NCBI RefSeq assembly: GCF_000024785.1
Contig: NC_013441.1
Location: forward strand, 62,001-126,000
DNA length: 64,000 nt
Direction of reading: 5' to 3'
Origin: Gordonia bronchialis DSM 43247
GTDB lineage: Bacteria > Actinomycetota > Actinomycetes > Mycobacteriales > Mycobacteriaceae
Below, piece by piece: positions 17,113 through 26,567 of the stretch. Numbering within the stretch: position 1 is the stretch's first letter; each line of letters opens with the position of its first letter. Under the pieces are notes generated by a model, which worked only from the letters and a program-made list of their open reading frames with translations, was not told the DNA's origin and did no database searches. The translations under genes were made by a program, and so were the position numbers.

Positions 17113-18336
17113 TCACACCGTCGCAACCGGCGTCGGGTCACCGACGATCCAGGTGGCGACGGCATCAGAGATGTAGAGATGGATCAGGTAGCGAGCTTGC
17201 GCGCCGATGCCCTGCCCGAACTCGATGCCGATGATGTCGCCGGCCAGGTCACCGATCTCGTCGCTCACCTCGGCGTGGTCGCCCGCGCCGATCGCGGCGG
17301 CGAGCTGGTAGGTATCGATGACCACGCTGATGGTTGCCAGGGTGTTGCCGACGCCCGGGACCCACGCGACCACCGAGCTGTTGAACGCTTCCCATTCCGC
17401 TTCCCATACCGGGTCGTTCAGATTCCACGGTGTCGACGGGATCACCACCACGGGGAGGCCGAACAGGGTTGAGGACCGCGGGGTGGCGCCGACGCCGAGC
17501 GTCGATGACTGGACGACAGCGAGAGACGACACGGGCAGGGGATCACTGCCGAGGTCCATCGCAAAAGCGCTGGGCGCCCAGATGTCCGACGCCACGACCG
17601 CCGCCGGAGCGAGGGGGGTCATCACCGGCACGGCCTCCGGGTCGGGTACGCCGGCGGTCGGCGAATCCACGATGTCACCGATGACCGGGACCTCGACCTC
17701 GGGGTCCGGGGCGGGGGCGACCGTCTCGGTCCTCGGTGTCTGGGTTGCCGGCGAGTCGGTTGTCGAGTCGGTGTCGGTGTCGGTGTTCGTGTCGATGTTC
17801 GTGGTCGCGGGTGGTGGTGTGATGCCCGGCGTCGTGGGAACTACCTCGTGATCGCCGTTCGACCCGTGTGGTCGGGTCGTCGACGGCGTGGCCGCCTCGG
17901 TCGTCGAGCCATCTCCGGTGGTCTCGGTGGCGGAGCCGTCCCTGGCGCCCGCGTCGTCGCTGTCGGTTCCGGACTCTCCCGCACTGTCGGCTGTGTCGCT
18001 CTCGGCTGTGTCGCTCTCGGATGCGTTGCTGTCGGATGTGTCGCTGTCGGACGCGTTGCCGTCGGATCCGTTGCCGCCGGACGAGGTGTCGCCCCTCGAC
18101 CCGGTACTGCCGGAGTTGCCGTCGCCGGAGTCGGTGGTGGATGAGTCGGAGCCAGCCGAATCCCCGGAACTCGAGTTGCCGGAACTCGAGTCGCTGGAGG
18201 TCGAATCACCGCCGCCGGGCGAGCCGTCCTCGGCGAGTGCGACACCGGCACCGAATACGATCAGTGGCACTGCCGCGGCCGCAACTGCGGTGCCGGCCAG
18301 TGTGCTGAATCTCAGGGTCCCCCGACTCCATGACAT
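17113..18336 (-). CDS. Secreted Ser/Asp/Thr-rich surface protein
   Basis: 407 residues starting at ATG 18336. A Sec signal peptide is clear (hydrophobic STLAGTAVAAAAVPLIVFGA, cleavage near ALAEDG). Residues about 40-150 are almost only Ser, Asp, Gly, Asn and Thr (for example DTSDSNASESDTAESDTADS), a flexible stalk like that of Gram-positive wall proteins. A Thr/Pro segment follows. The last 110 residues form a folded domain (PWNLNDPVWEAEWEAFNSS, VVIDTYQLAAAIGAGDH, ARYLIHLYISDAVATWIVGD) seen in other actinobacterial secreted proteins of unknown role. There is no LPXTG sorting motif. It ends tail to tail with the LuxR gene, 12 bases apart. Confidence 0.75.
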   Translation of the reverse strand: MSWSRGTLRFSTLAGTAVAAAAVPLIVFGAGVALAEDGSPGGGDSTSSDSSSGNSSSGDSAGSDSSTTDSGDGNSGSTGSRGDTSSGGNGSDGNASDSDTSDSNASESDTAESDTADSAGESGTDSDDAGARDGSATETTGDGSTTEAATPSTTRPHGSNGDHEVVPTTPGITPPPATTNIDTNTDTDTDSTTDSPATQTPRTETVAPAPDPEVEVPVIGDIVDSPTAGVPDPEAVPVMTPLAPAAVVASDIWAPSAFAMDLGSDPLPVSSLAVVQSSTLGVGATPRSSTLFGLPVVVIPSTPWNLNDPVWEAEWEAFNSSVVAWVPGVGNTLATISVVIDTYQLAAAIGAGDHAEVSDEIGDLAGDIIGIEFGQGIGAQARYLIHLYISDAVATWIVGDPTPVATV

Positions 18337-18582
18337 ACGGTGATTGTGGATGCGCGCCCGACGGCTGTAAAGAGCTCTGTGACGAGAAGCGCGCCAACGG
18401 ATCTGTGAGCTTCGTGACCGCCGCTCGTCGCGCGACCGGGGGCTTCTGGCGCTACCATCTCGCAGGGCTCGCACGATCGGCGGGCGTGACGGGATACCAT
18501 CCGCTCAGCGGCCGGGCGCCGATCGTCCGGCAGATCGAGGGCTGCGACGGCGGCCTGCACAGAGTGCGATGGGGGATAGGCG

Positions 18583-18873
18583 ATGTCCGGTCCGTACGGC
18601 GTCGATCCGAACCAGCAGGATCACCAACCACGCCGGTATCCGCCTCTGCCACCCGCCGGGTGGGCAGCAGCCGCGCCCAAGCCCCCGCGCGATCCGAATC
18701 GCACCGTGGGGATCATCTTCGGTGCTCTGGCCGTCGTCGTCCTGCTATCGGTCGGGCTGGCTCTGCTTCTCGTGAATGTGCTCGGCCACAACGAATCCGA
18801 CGACAAATCCGAGATCCGGCAGCAGATCCAGGGCTATGCGCGCGACCTGCGCGGAGGGCCGCGTCGTCGGTGA
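18583..18873 (+). pseudogene. Small Pro-rich membrane protein, 3' end cut off
   Basis: ATG at 18583 starts MSGPYGVDPNQQDHQPRRYP, a Pro-rich cytoplasmic head, then a membrane helix (TVGIIFGALAVVVLLSVGLA) and SEIRQQIQGYARDL. In similar actinobacterial proteins an extracytoplasmic NTF2-like domain follows, but here the frame runs at about 18845-18860 into the antisense of a PucR gene fragment and stops at 18873. The gene is therefore a 5' fragment joined to the 3'-cut end of PucR, both genes being truncated at the same point. Confidence 0.5.
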
Positions 18874-19249
18874 GCTCGAAGCACAGTTCCATCCAGAGCC
18901 GCCACGCGACGCTCTGGGCGGTGCGGAACGAGTCGAGCGCCGACGCGTCGAGTCCGCGCCTCACCAGGTCGCGGACGGAGTCGAGGATTTCCGGCGTCAC
19001 GTTGGCCGTGACGCGCTCACCCGGGCGCGACACGTTGGAGGCCGCCCAGTGCATGATGTTGGCCAGATTCGTGCGGCGGGTACCGTCGGCGAGGACCGGG
19101 TCCTCGGCGATCGCGGTCATCCGCACCCCGCCGAGAGCGGCGTCGTGCATCTCCTTGATCCAGGCCTCCGGAGGGCTCAGCACCTGTTCGGCAGCGCGCC
19201 GGATCAGCGCCCTGACCGGGGCGGACACCTGTGGCCACTCATCATCCAT
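18850..19249 (-). pseudogene. PucR-family regulator, N-terminal fragment
   Basis: From ATG 19249 the minus strand encodes about 130 residues of the N-terminal domain of a PucR-type regulator: VSAPVRALIRRAAEQVL, EMHDAALGGVRMTAIAEDPV, RRTNLANIMHWAASNVSRPG, TPEILDSVRDLVRRGLDASA, and the aromatic WRLWMELCFELTDDAALR. The protein is then cut near 18855. The middle domain and C-terminal helix-turn-helix are absent here; a C-terminal piece of the same family lies 14 kb away at 4676-5070 in the same orientation. It is divergent from a BVMO gene 107 bases away, the usual setting of a dedicated regulator. Without its DNA-binding domain it cannot work as such. Confidence 0.7.
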
Positions 19250-19250
19250 G

Positions 19251-19265
19251 GGTGCATTGTGCACC
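19251..19265. promoter_or_regulatory. 15-bp palindrome between PucR fragment and BVMO
   Basis: GGTGCA-TTG-TGCACC is a perfect 6-base inverted repeat in the divergent region, one base upstream of the PucR start codon and 90 bases before the BVMO start. It is a good candidate for the regulator's own operator. Confidence 0.45.
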
Positions 19266-19355
19266 ACTGAAGGTCGACTGCGGTGCAGTCTGGCCGTGGC
19301 GGTCGAGGCGTCCGAGGGGCATCGTTGGGGAAAGCCCACACCAGCAGGAGGCAGC

Positions 19356-20888
19356 GTGCCAGCGACAGGAACCCCGACAGGAACCCCGACCGAAACCGTG
19401 GACGTGCTCGTGATCGGGGCCGGGATCTCCGGTATCGGCGCGGGTCACTATCTGACGACGCGACTCCCGTCGAAGACGTTCGCGATCATCGAGGCGCGGT
19501 CGGCGGCCGGCGGGACGTGGGATCTGTTCCGCTATCCGGGTATTCGCTCCGACAGCGATCTGCACACCTTTGGCTACGAGTTCAAGCCGTGGCGCGACAA
19601 GCAGTCCATCGCCGATGCCCCGCGGATCCTGTCCTACCTGCAGCAGACGATCGAGGAGAACGGGCTCGCCGAGCACATCCGGTACAACCATCGCGTCGTG
19701 TCGGCGTCGTGGTCGTCGCAGGAGTCGCTCTGGACGGTGCAGATCGACCGGGCCGACACCGGTGAGCACATCGCGATCAAGGCCAACTGGATCTTCGCCG
19801 GGTCCGGCTATTACCGGTATGACGAGGGCTACACTCCGTACTTCGAAGGGCGCGAACGCTTTTCCGGTCAGATCATCCACCCGCAGCATTGGCCGGAGGA
19901 CCTCGATCACACCGGCAAACGAGTGGTCGTGATCGGTAGCGGCGCCACCGCGGTCACCCTTCTGCCGGCGATGGCGCAGACCGCGGAGCACGTGACGATG
20001 CTCCAGCGGACACCGTCCTACATCATGCCGATCCCCCGAGAAGACGCCATCGCCAACACCTTCCGTCGCATCCTCGGCGACGAACGTGGCTACAAATGGG
20101 CCCGCCGCAAGAACATCGCCCAGCAACGGCTGGTCTACACGTTCTGCCAGCGCTTCCCCAAGACTGCGCGACGCGCGATCCGGGCGGTCAACCAGAAGTT
20201 CCTGCCCGCCGGTTTCCCCGTCGACGAACACTTCAATCCGCCGTACGACCCGTGGGATCAGCGACTGTGCGCGGTGCCCAACGGCGATCTATTCAAGACC
20301 ATCCGCGAGGGTAAGACGTCGATCGTCACCGATCGCATCGCCACGTTCACCGAGAACGGCATTCTGCTCGAGAGCGGGCGTGAACTCGAGGCGGACATCA
20401 TCATCACCGCGACCGGTCTCAACCTGCAGCTACTCGGCGGCATGGAACTGAGCGTCGACGGCGAGCCGGTGAACCTGCCCGACCACGTCATCTACCGCGG
20501 CCTCATGCTCGAAGGAGTCCCCAACGCCGCCATGGCGATCGGCTACACCAACTCGTCGTGGACCCTCAAGATCGGGTTGCTGTGCGAGTACCTCTGTGAC
20601 CTGATCTCCTACATGGACGCCCACGGCTACTCCGCGGTCCGCGCGGTGGCCGACCCGGGCATGGAAACCAAACCGGCACTGGACTTTCAGGCCGGGTACG
20701 TCAAACGTGCGCTCGCCGACCTGCCGCGCCAGGGCACCGACGGCCCGTGGACGATGTCGATGAACTACTACGACGATCAGCGCAACCTCCGCAAGAAGGA
20801 CTTCGCCGACGAGAACCTCCGGTTCTCCACCGAACCCGCCCGAAGCGCTCTGGCGGCCCGCGCGGGTGCGGTGGCGGCCGGCCGCTGA
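19356..20888 (+). CDS. FAD-containing Baeyer-Villiger-type monooxygenase (EtaA/MymA-like)
   Basis: 510 residues. GTG at 19356 has GGAGG 5 bases upstream. FAD-binding GAGISGIG is at about 21-28, followed by the family stretch WDLFRYPGIRSDSDLHTFGY; the BVMO fingerprint FxGxxxHxxxWP is present as FSGQIIHPQHWP at about 169-180; the NADPH motif GSGATAV follows in VVVIGSGATAVTLLP. This branch (EtaA/MymA) oxidises ketones, sulfides and thioamide-like compounds. A divergent, damaged PucR gene next to it was probably its regulator. It is a diverged paralogue of the monooxygenase at 22708-24162; the one at 38784 belongs to the cyclohexanone/acetone type. Confidence 0.87.
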   Translation: MPATGTPTGTPTETVDVLVIGAGISGIGAGHYLTTRLPSKTFAIIEARSAAGGTWDLFRYPGIRSDSDLHTFGYEFKPWRDKQSIADAPRILSYLQQTIEENGLAEHIRYNHRVVSASWSSQESLWTVQIDRADTGEHIAIKANWIFAGSGYYRYDEGYTPYFEGRERFSGQIIHPQHWPEDLDHTGKRVVVIGSGATAVTLLPAMAQTAEHVTMLQRTPSYIMPIPREDAIANTFRRILGDERGYKWARRKNIAQQRLVYTFCQRFPKTARRAIRAVNQKFLPAGFPVDEHFNPPYDPWDQRLCAVPNGDLFKTIREGKTSIVTDRIATFTENGILLESGRELEADIIITATGLNLQLLGGMELSVDGEPVNLPDHVIYRGLMLEGVPNAAMAIGYTNSSWTLKIGLLCEYLCDLISYMDAHGYSAVRAVADPGMETKPALDFQAGYVKRALADLPRQGTDGPWTMSMNYYDDQRNLRKKDFADENLRFSTEPARSALAARAGAVAAGR

Positions 20889-20910
20889 ACCAGATCCTGA
20901 CCTTTCTGGA

Positions 20911-22503
20911 TCAGGACACCGGGGCGGTGGTGGGAACTTCCTCGGTGGTGGTCGTCGTGGTCTCTTCGGTCGTCGTCTCGGTGGTTGTGGTGGTGGTCGT
21001 TTCTTCCGTGGTGGTCTCGGTCGTCGTCGGAGTCTCCGTGGTCGTGGTCGTGCTGGTGGCGACCTCCAGCCACGTTGCGGAGGTGACGGCGACGACGCCG
21101 GAGCCCAGACTCAGCCGCCACACCCCCTGCGCGTCGGTCGCGGCCGACACGGCCGAACGCGACAGGATCGAGGCGGGCACGGTGCGCGCACCGTCGGAAC
21201 ACCTGAGGGAGAGCAGCGATCCGGTGTCGGTGGCCGGAGCCGAGCAGTTCACCGACGTGGCGCCCTGCTGGAAGCTGAAGCTGCCGATGCGATCACCCGA
21301 TCCGCCGAACGACGTCGCGGTGGGTGCGGCCTCGGTCGACGGCGGCACGACGGTGGACGCCTCGGTCGACGGCACCGCCTCGGTCGAACCGGAGACCTGT
21401 GGAGCCGATTGCACCGCGGAACTCGTCTCCGACGCGGGCGCGCCCTCCGGTACCCCGTTGTTGTCCGCGGCCCGCTCGGTGACCTCGGCCGCGACCTGTG
21501 GGCTGCCCGCGCGGGCGAGGCCGTTGGCGTCGGCCTGCTGTTGATCGCGCGGGACGAACGGGATGTTGGTGGTCACCGGATTCGGCAGCGGTTCACCCAG
21601 TGGCGGCAGCCCGGAGAGGTTGACGTCGCCGCCGAGGGGAGCCGGCGCGATCGCTCCGGTGATCGCGTTGAGCAACTGCAGAATCGGGTTTCGGGGATCA
21701 CCCGCGACGGGGGTACTGGGCCCCGGTACGACGGTGGTGGTGTTGTTGACCGTCGTGACGTGCTTGTCCTGGTAGCTGACCCGGGTCACCTTGTTGGTCT
21801 GGTAGCCGGGCCACTGCCGGCCCTCGAGGCGGTATCCGCCAACCGGTGCGGCCGCGGGCGGGGTCAGCGGGCTGCCACCGGCGCAGCGCACCCGCGGGAC
21901 CCCGGCGGCGTCGACCATCACGCACGTACCTGCCTGCAGCACAGCCTGATACGGCTGCGCCTTGCCGTTGGTGTAACTGTGGTCGGTCACCCAGGTGTCG
22001 CGCGTCAGGACCACCGGTGTGAGGGTGTTGAGGTAGTACGGGATCGAGGCACTGCTGATCCCGAAGACACTCGCCCACGCGCTGGCCGCGCCCGGGTCGG
22101 AGGTGAGTTGCCGGGAGAGCCGGTTGGCGTCGCAGGACGCGCTGCCGGTGGTGGCGTACAGGCCGGGATCGGAGCCGTTGACCAGGACCGTGCCCTGCTG
22201 CGGGTAGCCGACCTGCGCGGACAGGCGGACGTTCTCCAGCGCCGACGGTTCGGCGAGCGCCACCGAATCGGTGAACGGATCAATGCCGCGGTCGTCGGCG
22301 GCGGTCAGGGTGAGACCGGGGATCTTGATGTCGCCGTTGCGGGCCTTGACCACCAGGACCACCCCGGCGGCGAGGACCAGCGCCAGCACGACGACGATGG
22401 CCGCGAGGACGAAGGTCAGCGCTCGTCGGTTCCGTGGCGTACCGCCGGTGGTGGTGAATGCTCCCGACGGCGCGGTCGGTGGACCGGGCGGGTAATACGA
22501 CAT
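20911..22503 (-). CDS. DUF6777-like membrane-anchored protein with Thr/Glu-rich tail
   Basis: 530 residues. A Pro/Thr-rich start (MSYYPPGPPTAPSGAF) and one membrane helix (RALTFVLAAIVVVLALVLAA) place the remainder outside the cell. The folded part, about residues 60-270, contains DPFTDSVAL, VNGSDPGLYATTGS, PVVLTRDTWVTDHSYTNG and GYRLEGRQWPGYQ, features I associate with DUF6777. A Ser/Glu/Thr linker follows, then a small domain with GSFSFQQGATSVNCSAP and SLRCSDGARTVPAS. The C-terminus is a run of TTTE(E) units, about 50 residues. Function unknown; a wall-associated protein is the likely class. Confidence 0.75.
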   Translation of the reverse strand: MSYYPPGPPTAPSGAFTTTGGTPRNRRALTFVLAAIVVVLALVLAAGVVLVVKARNGDIKIPGLTLTAADDRGIDPFTDSVALAEPSALENVRLSAQVGYPQQGTVLVNGSDPGLYATTGSASCDANRLSRQLTSDPGAASAWASVFGISSASIPYYLNTLTPVVLTRDTWVTDHSYTNGKAQPYQAVLQAGTCVMVDAAGVPRVRCAGGSPLTPPAAAPVGGYRLEGRQWPGYQTNKVTRVSYQDKHVTTVNNTTTVVPGPSTPVAGDPRNPILQLLNAITGAIAPAPLGGDVNLSGLPPLGEPLPNPVTTNIPFVPRDQQQADANGLARAGSPQVAAEVTERAADNNGVPEGAPASETSSAVQSAPQVSGSTEAVPSTEASTVVPPSTEAAPTATSFGGSGDRIGSFSFQQGATSVNCSAPATDTGSLLSLRCSDGARTVPASILSRSAVSAATDAQGVWRLSLGSGVVAVTSATWLEVATSTTTTTETPTTTETTTEETTTTTTTETTTEETTTTTTEEVPTTAPVS

Positions 22504-22707
22504 CGAGAAGCTCCTAGGTGTCCGGATCGCCCACCAGTATCGGGGCCCGGATCGACCCTGGGCAAGCGGTCGGCAGCCTCCCGACGGCCGCCGGAGTGAA
22601 ACTCAACCGAACGGACGACAGGTCGGTAACATCGCAGCTCGGCGAACCGATCTAACCCTGTTGAACAGACCGGACGGCGCGTCAGGTCCGGCCGGCGACC
22701 GCCATGG

Positions 22708-24162
22708 TCACACGCGCCCGAACACCATCTCTTCGGTGACATCGCCGAGCCGGTGATCGATCGCGTCGCGGTAGTAGTTGTGCCGCACCTGCCAGTGCCC
22801 GCGGGTGCCCGACTTGGGCAGCGCGTCCGGGGAGCGTTCCACATAGCCGGCCTTGAGGTCCCACACCGGGCGCGCGGGCATCGACTCATCGCCCAGATGT
22901 GGGTAGGCGTGGGTGTAGCCGTTGGCCCGCATGTGCTTGACGAGGCCGGCCACTGAGCGTGCTGTCATGTCGGCGCGCAGGGTCCACGAGGCGTTGGTGT
23001 AGCCCACCGACCACGCCAGATTGGGGACGTCCTCGAGCAGGTGGCTCTTGAAGACGAACCGGTCGTGCGGTTTGACCTCGGCGCCGTCGACGCGGATGGT
23101 GGTGCCGCCGAAACCGAGCAGCTGCAGTCCGGTCGCGGTGACGATGACGTCGGCATCGAGGTGACGCCCGGACGCCAGCGCGATCCCGTCGGCGTCGAAG
23201 CGGTCGATCCGATCGGTGACCATCTCCACCGATCCGGAGTTGATCGCCTCGAACAGGTCGGCGTCGGGGACCATGCACATCCGCTGATCCCACGGGTTGT
23301 ACGGCGGGTTGAAATGCACATCGATCGGATAGTCCTCGGGCAGGTGCTGCGCGACGTTGGACCGGATCATCTTGCGGCCGAGCGAGGGGAAACGATGGGT
23401 CAGGTGCACGATCGCGGCGGTCTGCAGTGCGTAGCGGGCCCGGACCACCCGATGAGCGGCCTTGGCGGGCAGCACTTTTCGGACCGCCGGGGCCAGGTAC
23501 TGCTTCTGTTTGGAGGAGAAGATGTACGACGGGGTGCGCTGCAGCATCGTCACGTGGTCGGCCGAACGGGCCAGCGGCGGGATGAGGCTGACCGCGGTGG
23601 CGCCGCTACCGATCACCACGACGTTCTTGCCGGCGTAATCGAGATCGGCCGGCCAGTGCTGCGGGTGCACGATCTCACCCGTGAAGTCGTCGGCGCCGGC
23701 GAAGACCGGGGTGTAGGGATGGTCGTAGTCGTAGTAGCCGGTGGCAAAGACGACGAAGCGGCAGGTATAGGTCTCGCGGCTGGGCGGGCCGCCGGACTCG
23801 TCGTCGACCTCGACGGTCAGCGTCCAGGTGTCGGCGGCCGAGTCCCAGTCGGCGGCCACCACGCGACGAACGAACCGGATGTGGGGCTCGATGCCGAACT
23901 TGCGTGCGGTGTGCTCGATGTAATGCCGGATGTCGTCGCCCTGGGCGAGCGCCTGCGGTTTGCGCCACGGCTCGAACGGATAGCTGAGCGTGTAGATGTC
24001 ACTGTCGGAGCGAACCCCCGGATACCGGAAGAGATCCCAGGTGCCGCCCATCCCGGCCCGACGTTCCAGGATCGTGTAGCGCAGATCGGGATTCTGCTCA
24101 CGCAGACGATAGGCACAGTCGATACCCGACAACCCGGCCCCGATGATGATGACGTCGTCCAC
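22708..24162 (-). CDS. FAD-containing monooxygenase (EtaA/MymA-like BVMO), second copy
   Basis: 484 residues from GTG 24162, which has GGAGG 8 bases upstream. Motifs: FAD site IIGAGLSGIDCAY at about 7-19, the family stretch WDLFRYPGVRSDSDIYTLSY, BVMO fingerprint FTGEIVHPQHWP, and NADPH site VIGSGATAVSLIPPLA. The C-terminal part keeps WSVGYTNASWTLRADM, as in the EtaA branch. It resembles the enzyme at 19356-20888 but is clearly diverged. It is transcribed away from the molybdopterin oxidoreductase gene, with 133 bases between the starts. The substrate is unknown. Confidence 0.87.
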   Translation of the reverse strand: MDDVIIIGAGLSGIDCAYRLREQNPDLRYTILERRAGMGGTWDLFRYPGVRSDSDIYTLSYPFEPWRKPQALAQGDDIRHYIEHTARKFGIEPHIRFVRRVVAADWDSAADTWTLTVEVDDESGGPPSRETYTCRFVVFATGYYDYDHPYTPVFAGADDFTGEIVHPQHWPADLDYAGKNVVVIGSGATAVSLIPPLARSADHVTMLQRTPSYIFSSKQKQYLAPAVRKVLPAKAAHRVVRARYALQTAAIVHLTHRFPSLGRKMIRSNVAQHLPEDYPIDVHFNPPYNPWDQRMCMVPDADLFEAINSGSVEMVTDRIDRFDADGIALASGRHLDADVIVTATGLQLLGFGGTTIRVDGAEVKPHDRFVFKSHLLEDVPNLAWSVGYTNASWTLRADMTARSVAGLVKHMRANGYTHAYPHLGDESMPARPVWDLKAGYVERSPDALPKSGTRGHWQVRHNYYRDAIDHRLGDVTEEMVFGRV

Positions 24163-24295
24163 GCGGGACCTCCTCAGAACTGCACTCGACCACGCCCTGC
24201 CATCATGCAACACTTGTGGTCAGATGTGAACGGAATCACAAACACCCTGGCCGCGCGGCCCCGTGACCAGGACATCACCGAGTCGGGAGAGCGTC

Positions 24296-26567
24296 ATGCG
24301 GGAGGACAAGCCCACCTACTGCCGGATCTGCGAGCCGCTGTGCGGAATGATCGCCACGGTCGAGGACAACCGGCTGATCGCGCTGCGCGCGGACAAGGAG
24401 CATCCGCTCTCCAAGGGATTCGCCTGTCCCAAGGGGATCGCGTTCACCGAGATCGTCAACGATCCCGACCGAGTACGGTATCCACTGCGCCGGCGAGCCG
24501 ACGGCGGGTTCGACGAGGTCACCTGGGACACCGCGCTGGCCGATATCACCGAACGGCTGCAGGGGGTGGCGCGGCGTCATGGCACGTCGTCTATCGGGTG
24601 GTACTTCGGCAACCCGGCGACCTTCTCCACCGGTCACACCCTGTGGACCGGCGTGTTCATGTCGCTGCTCGGCACCCAGCACGTGTACTCCGCCGGGTCA
24701 CAGGATGTGAACAACCGCTTCGTGGCCAGCCACTTCCTCTACGGCAACCCGGTGGCGGCCCCCATCCCGGACATCAACCGCGTCGAGTATCTGCTGATGA
24801 TCGGCGCCAACCCGATCGTCTCGCACGGCAGTGTGATGAGTTCGCCGCGCATCCGCGACGGTCTGCGCGCCATCACCAAACGTGGCGGCACGGTGACGGT
24901 GGTGGACCCGCGACGGACCGAGACCGCGCGCGAATTCGATTGGCTCCCGATCACTCCCACCGACGCCCTGTTCTTGCTCTCGCTGCTGCACGTGATGTTC
25001 GACGACGGGCTCGCCGACGTGGAGCGCCTGTCGAGGCGCACCCGCGGCCTGGATCGCTGGCGCAGCGTCGTCGAGCAGTATCCGCCGGAAGCGACCGCCC
25101 GCCACACCGGCATCCCGGCCGAGCGGGTCCGTGAGATCGCGCACGCGCTCGCGAAAACCGAGCGGGCCGCGGTGTACGGCCGCATCGGTACCTCCCTCGG
25201 GCGGACCGGCACCCTCACCACCGCGCTGCTGGATATGGTCAACCTGGTGGCGGGCAATCTCGACGTCGTCGGCGGATCGATGTTCGGCGATCTCGGCATT
25301 CCGGGGCAACGGCTGGGAGTGGCTGCGCTGCAACGTGTGTCGGGGTTCGCCTACGGACGGCGGCGCAGCCGCGTCGGCAACCTGCCGCAGGTGCTCGGCA
25401 CCGCCCCGGCGTCGGTGATGGCCAAGGAGATCACCACCGGTGGCAAGGGGCAGCTGCGGGCGCTGTTCGTCAGCGCGGGCAATCCCGTGCTGTCGGTACC
25501 CAATCGGCGACGAATTGCGTTCCGCGCTCGACGAACTCGACCTGATGGTGTCGCTGGACATCTACCGCAACGAGACCAACGCGCACGCCGACTACATCCT
25601 GCCCGCCACCACGATGTACGAGCGTGCCGACTTCCTGCTGCCGTTCCAGGCACTGTTCACCACACCGTTCAAGCAGGCCACCGATGCGGTCATCGGCCCG
25701 CAGGGGCAGGCGCGGGAGGACTGGACCGTCATCAACGAACTGATCGCGGGCCTGGCGCGCCATCACCCGTTGGTCGGGCTGATGCACATCGGCAATGTGG
25801 TCTCGCGCCGTCTGGGGGTACCGGCGACGCCGCGTCGCATCTCCGATCTCGTCATCCGGATGGGTCTGGGCGGCAACAGGTTCGGTCTTCGACGAGGTGG
25901 CCTCACGTACCGTCCGCTGGTGGCGGACCATCCGCACGGCGTCGTCGTCGCCGACGATCTGGCACCCGGTCAGTTGGCCAAGACGATCACCTATCGGGAC
26001 CGCCGGATCCGGCTCGACGCACCGGAGCTGCTCGCCGAGCTGGATCGGGTGTGGCCCGTCGAATCGGACGATTATCCGTTGCGGCTCATCGGGATGCGGG
26101 AGATCCGCTCGGAGAACAGCTGGCAGCACAATGCGCCGCTGCTGTTGCGAGGTGGGCGAACCCACGCGGCGCGGATGCACCCCGAGGATGCCGCCGCGCG
26201 TGGGATCGACGACGGTGGATTGGTGACCGTCGCCTCAAGGCATGGACGGATCTCGTTGCCCGCCATGCTGACCGAGGACATCACCCCGGGTGTGGTCGCC
26301 ATCCCCCACGGCTGGGGACACAACGGTTCCGGCGGATGGACGCAGGCCAACGATGCGGCCCGCACTGAACTCGGGTCCGGTGGCGCCAATGTCAACGCGT
26401 TGATCTCGTCGGACCCCGCCGACCTCGAGCGGCTGGCCGGCATGGCGAACATGACCGGCGTGCCGATCGAGGTGATGGCGGTCGGGATCGGTGGTGTCGG
26501 CAGTTCAGCCGAAGGAAGCGGTGGGCGCACCCATGCCGGGGTCGATCTGGACCGGACCGTCGGCTGA
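24296..26567 (+). pseudogene. Molybdopterin oxidoreductase (formate dehydrogenase/nitrate reductase-like), frameshifted
   Basis: About 756 residues if the frame is repaired. The N-terminal [4Fe-4S] motif CRICEPLCGM with the fourth Cys in FACPKG is at about 8-46. Mo-bisMGD domain motifs follow: GWYFGNPATFSTGH, MIGANPIVSHGSVM, TVVDPRRTETAREFDW, GQRLGVAALQ, NETNAHADYILPATTMYERADF, and the C-terminal dinucleotide-binding domain HPEDAAARGIDDGGLVTVAS. One extra base near 25504 breaks VSAGNPVLSVPN from GDELRSALDELDLMVSL. The enzyme would be a soluble molybdo-oxidoreductase; no beta or gamma subunit is adjacent. It overlaps the convergent formamidase gene by 63 bases. Confidence 0.78.

Noticed and set aside
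17090..17125. Bidirectional terminator between the LuxR gene and the secreted protein
   Set aside because: The inverted repeat GACGGTG/CACCGTC is only 7 bases with a loose loop, too weak to annotate.
18583..18873. A complete 96-residue membrane protein
   Set aside because: The last dozen residues are the antisense of the PucR fragment and the frame stops soon after the joint, so the natural 3' end is missing.
20920..21070. Possible separate gene in the Thr-codon repeat region
   Set aside because: The plus-strand Val/Ser-rich frame is the antisense of the TTTE-rich tail of the DUF6777-like protein.
23041..25134. 697-codon plus-strand frame across the monooxygenase and molybdo-oxidoreductase genes
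   Set aside because: It crosses two real genes on opposite strands and the divergent promoter, and has no recognisable domain.
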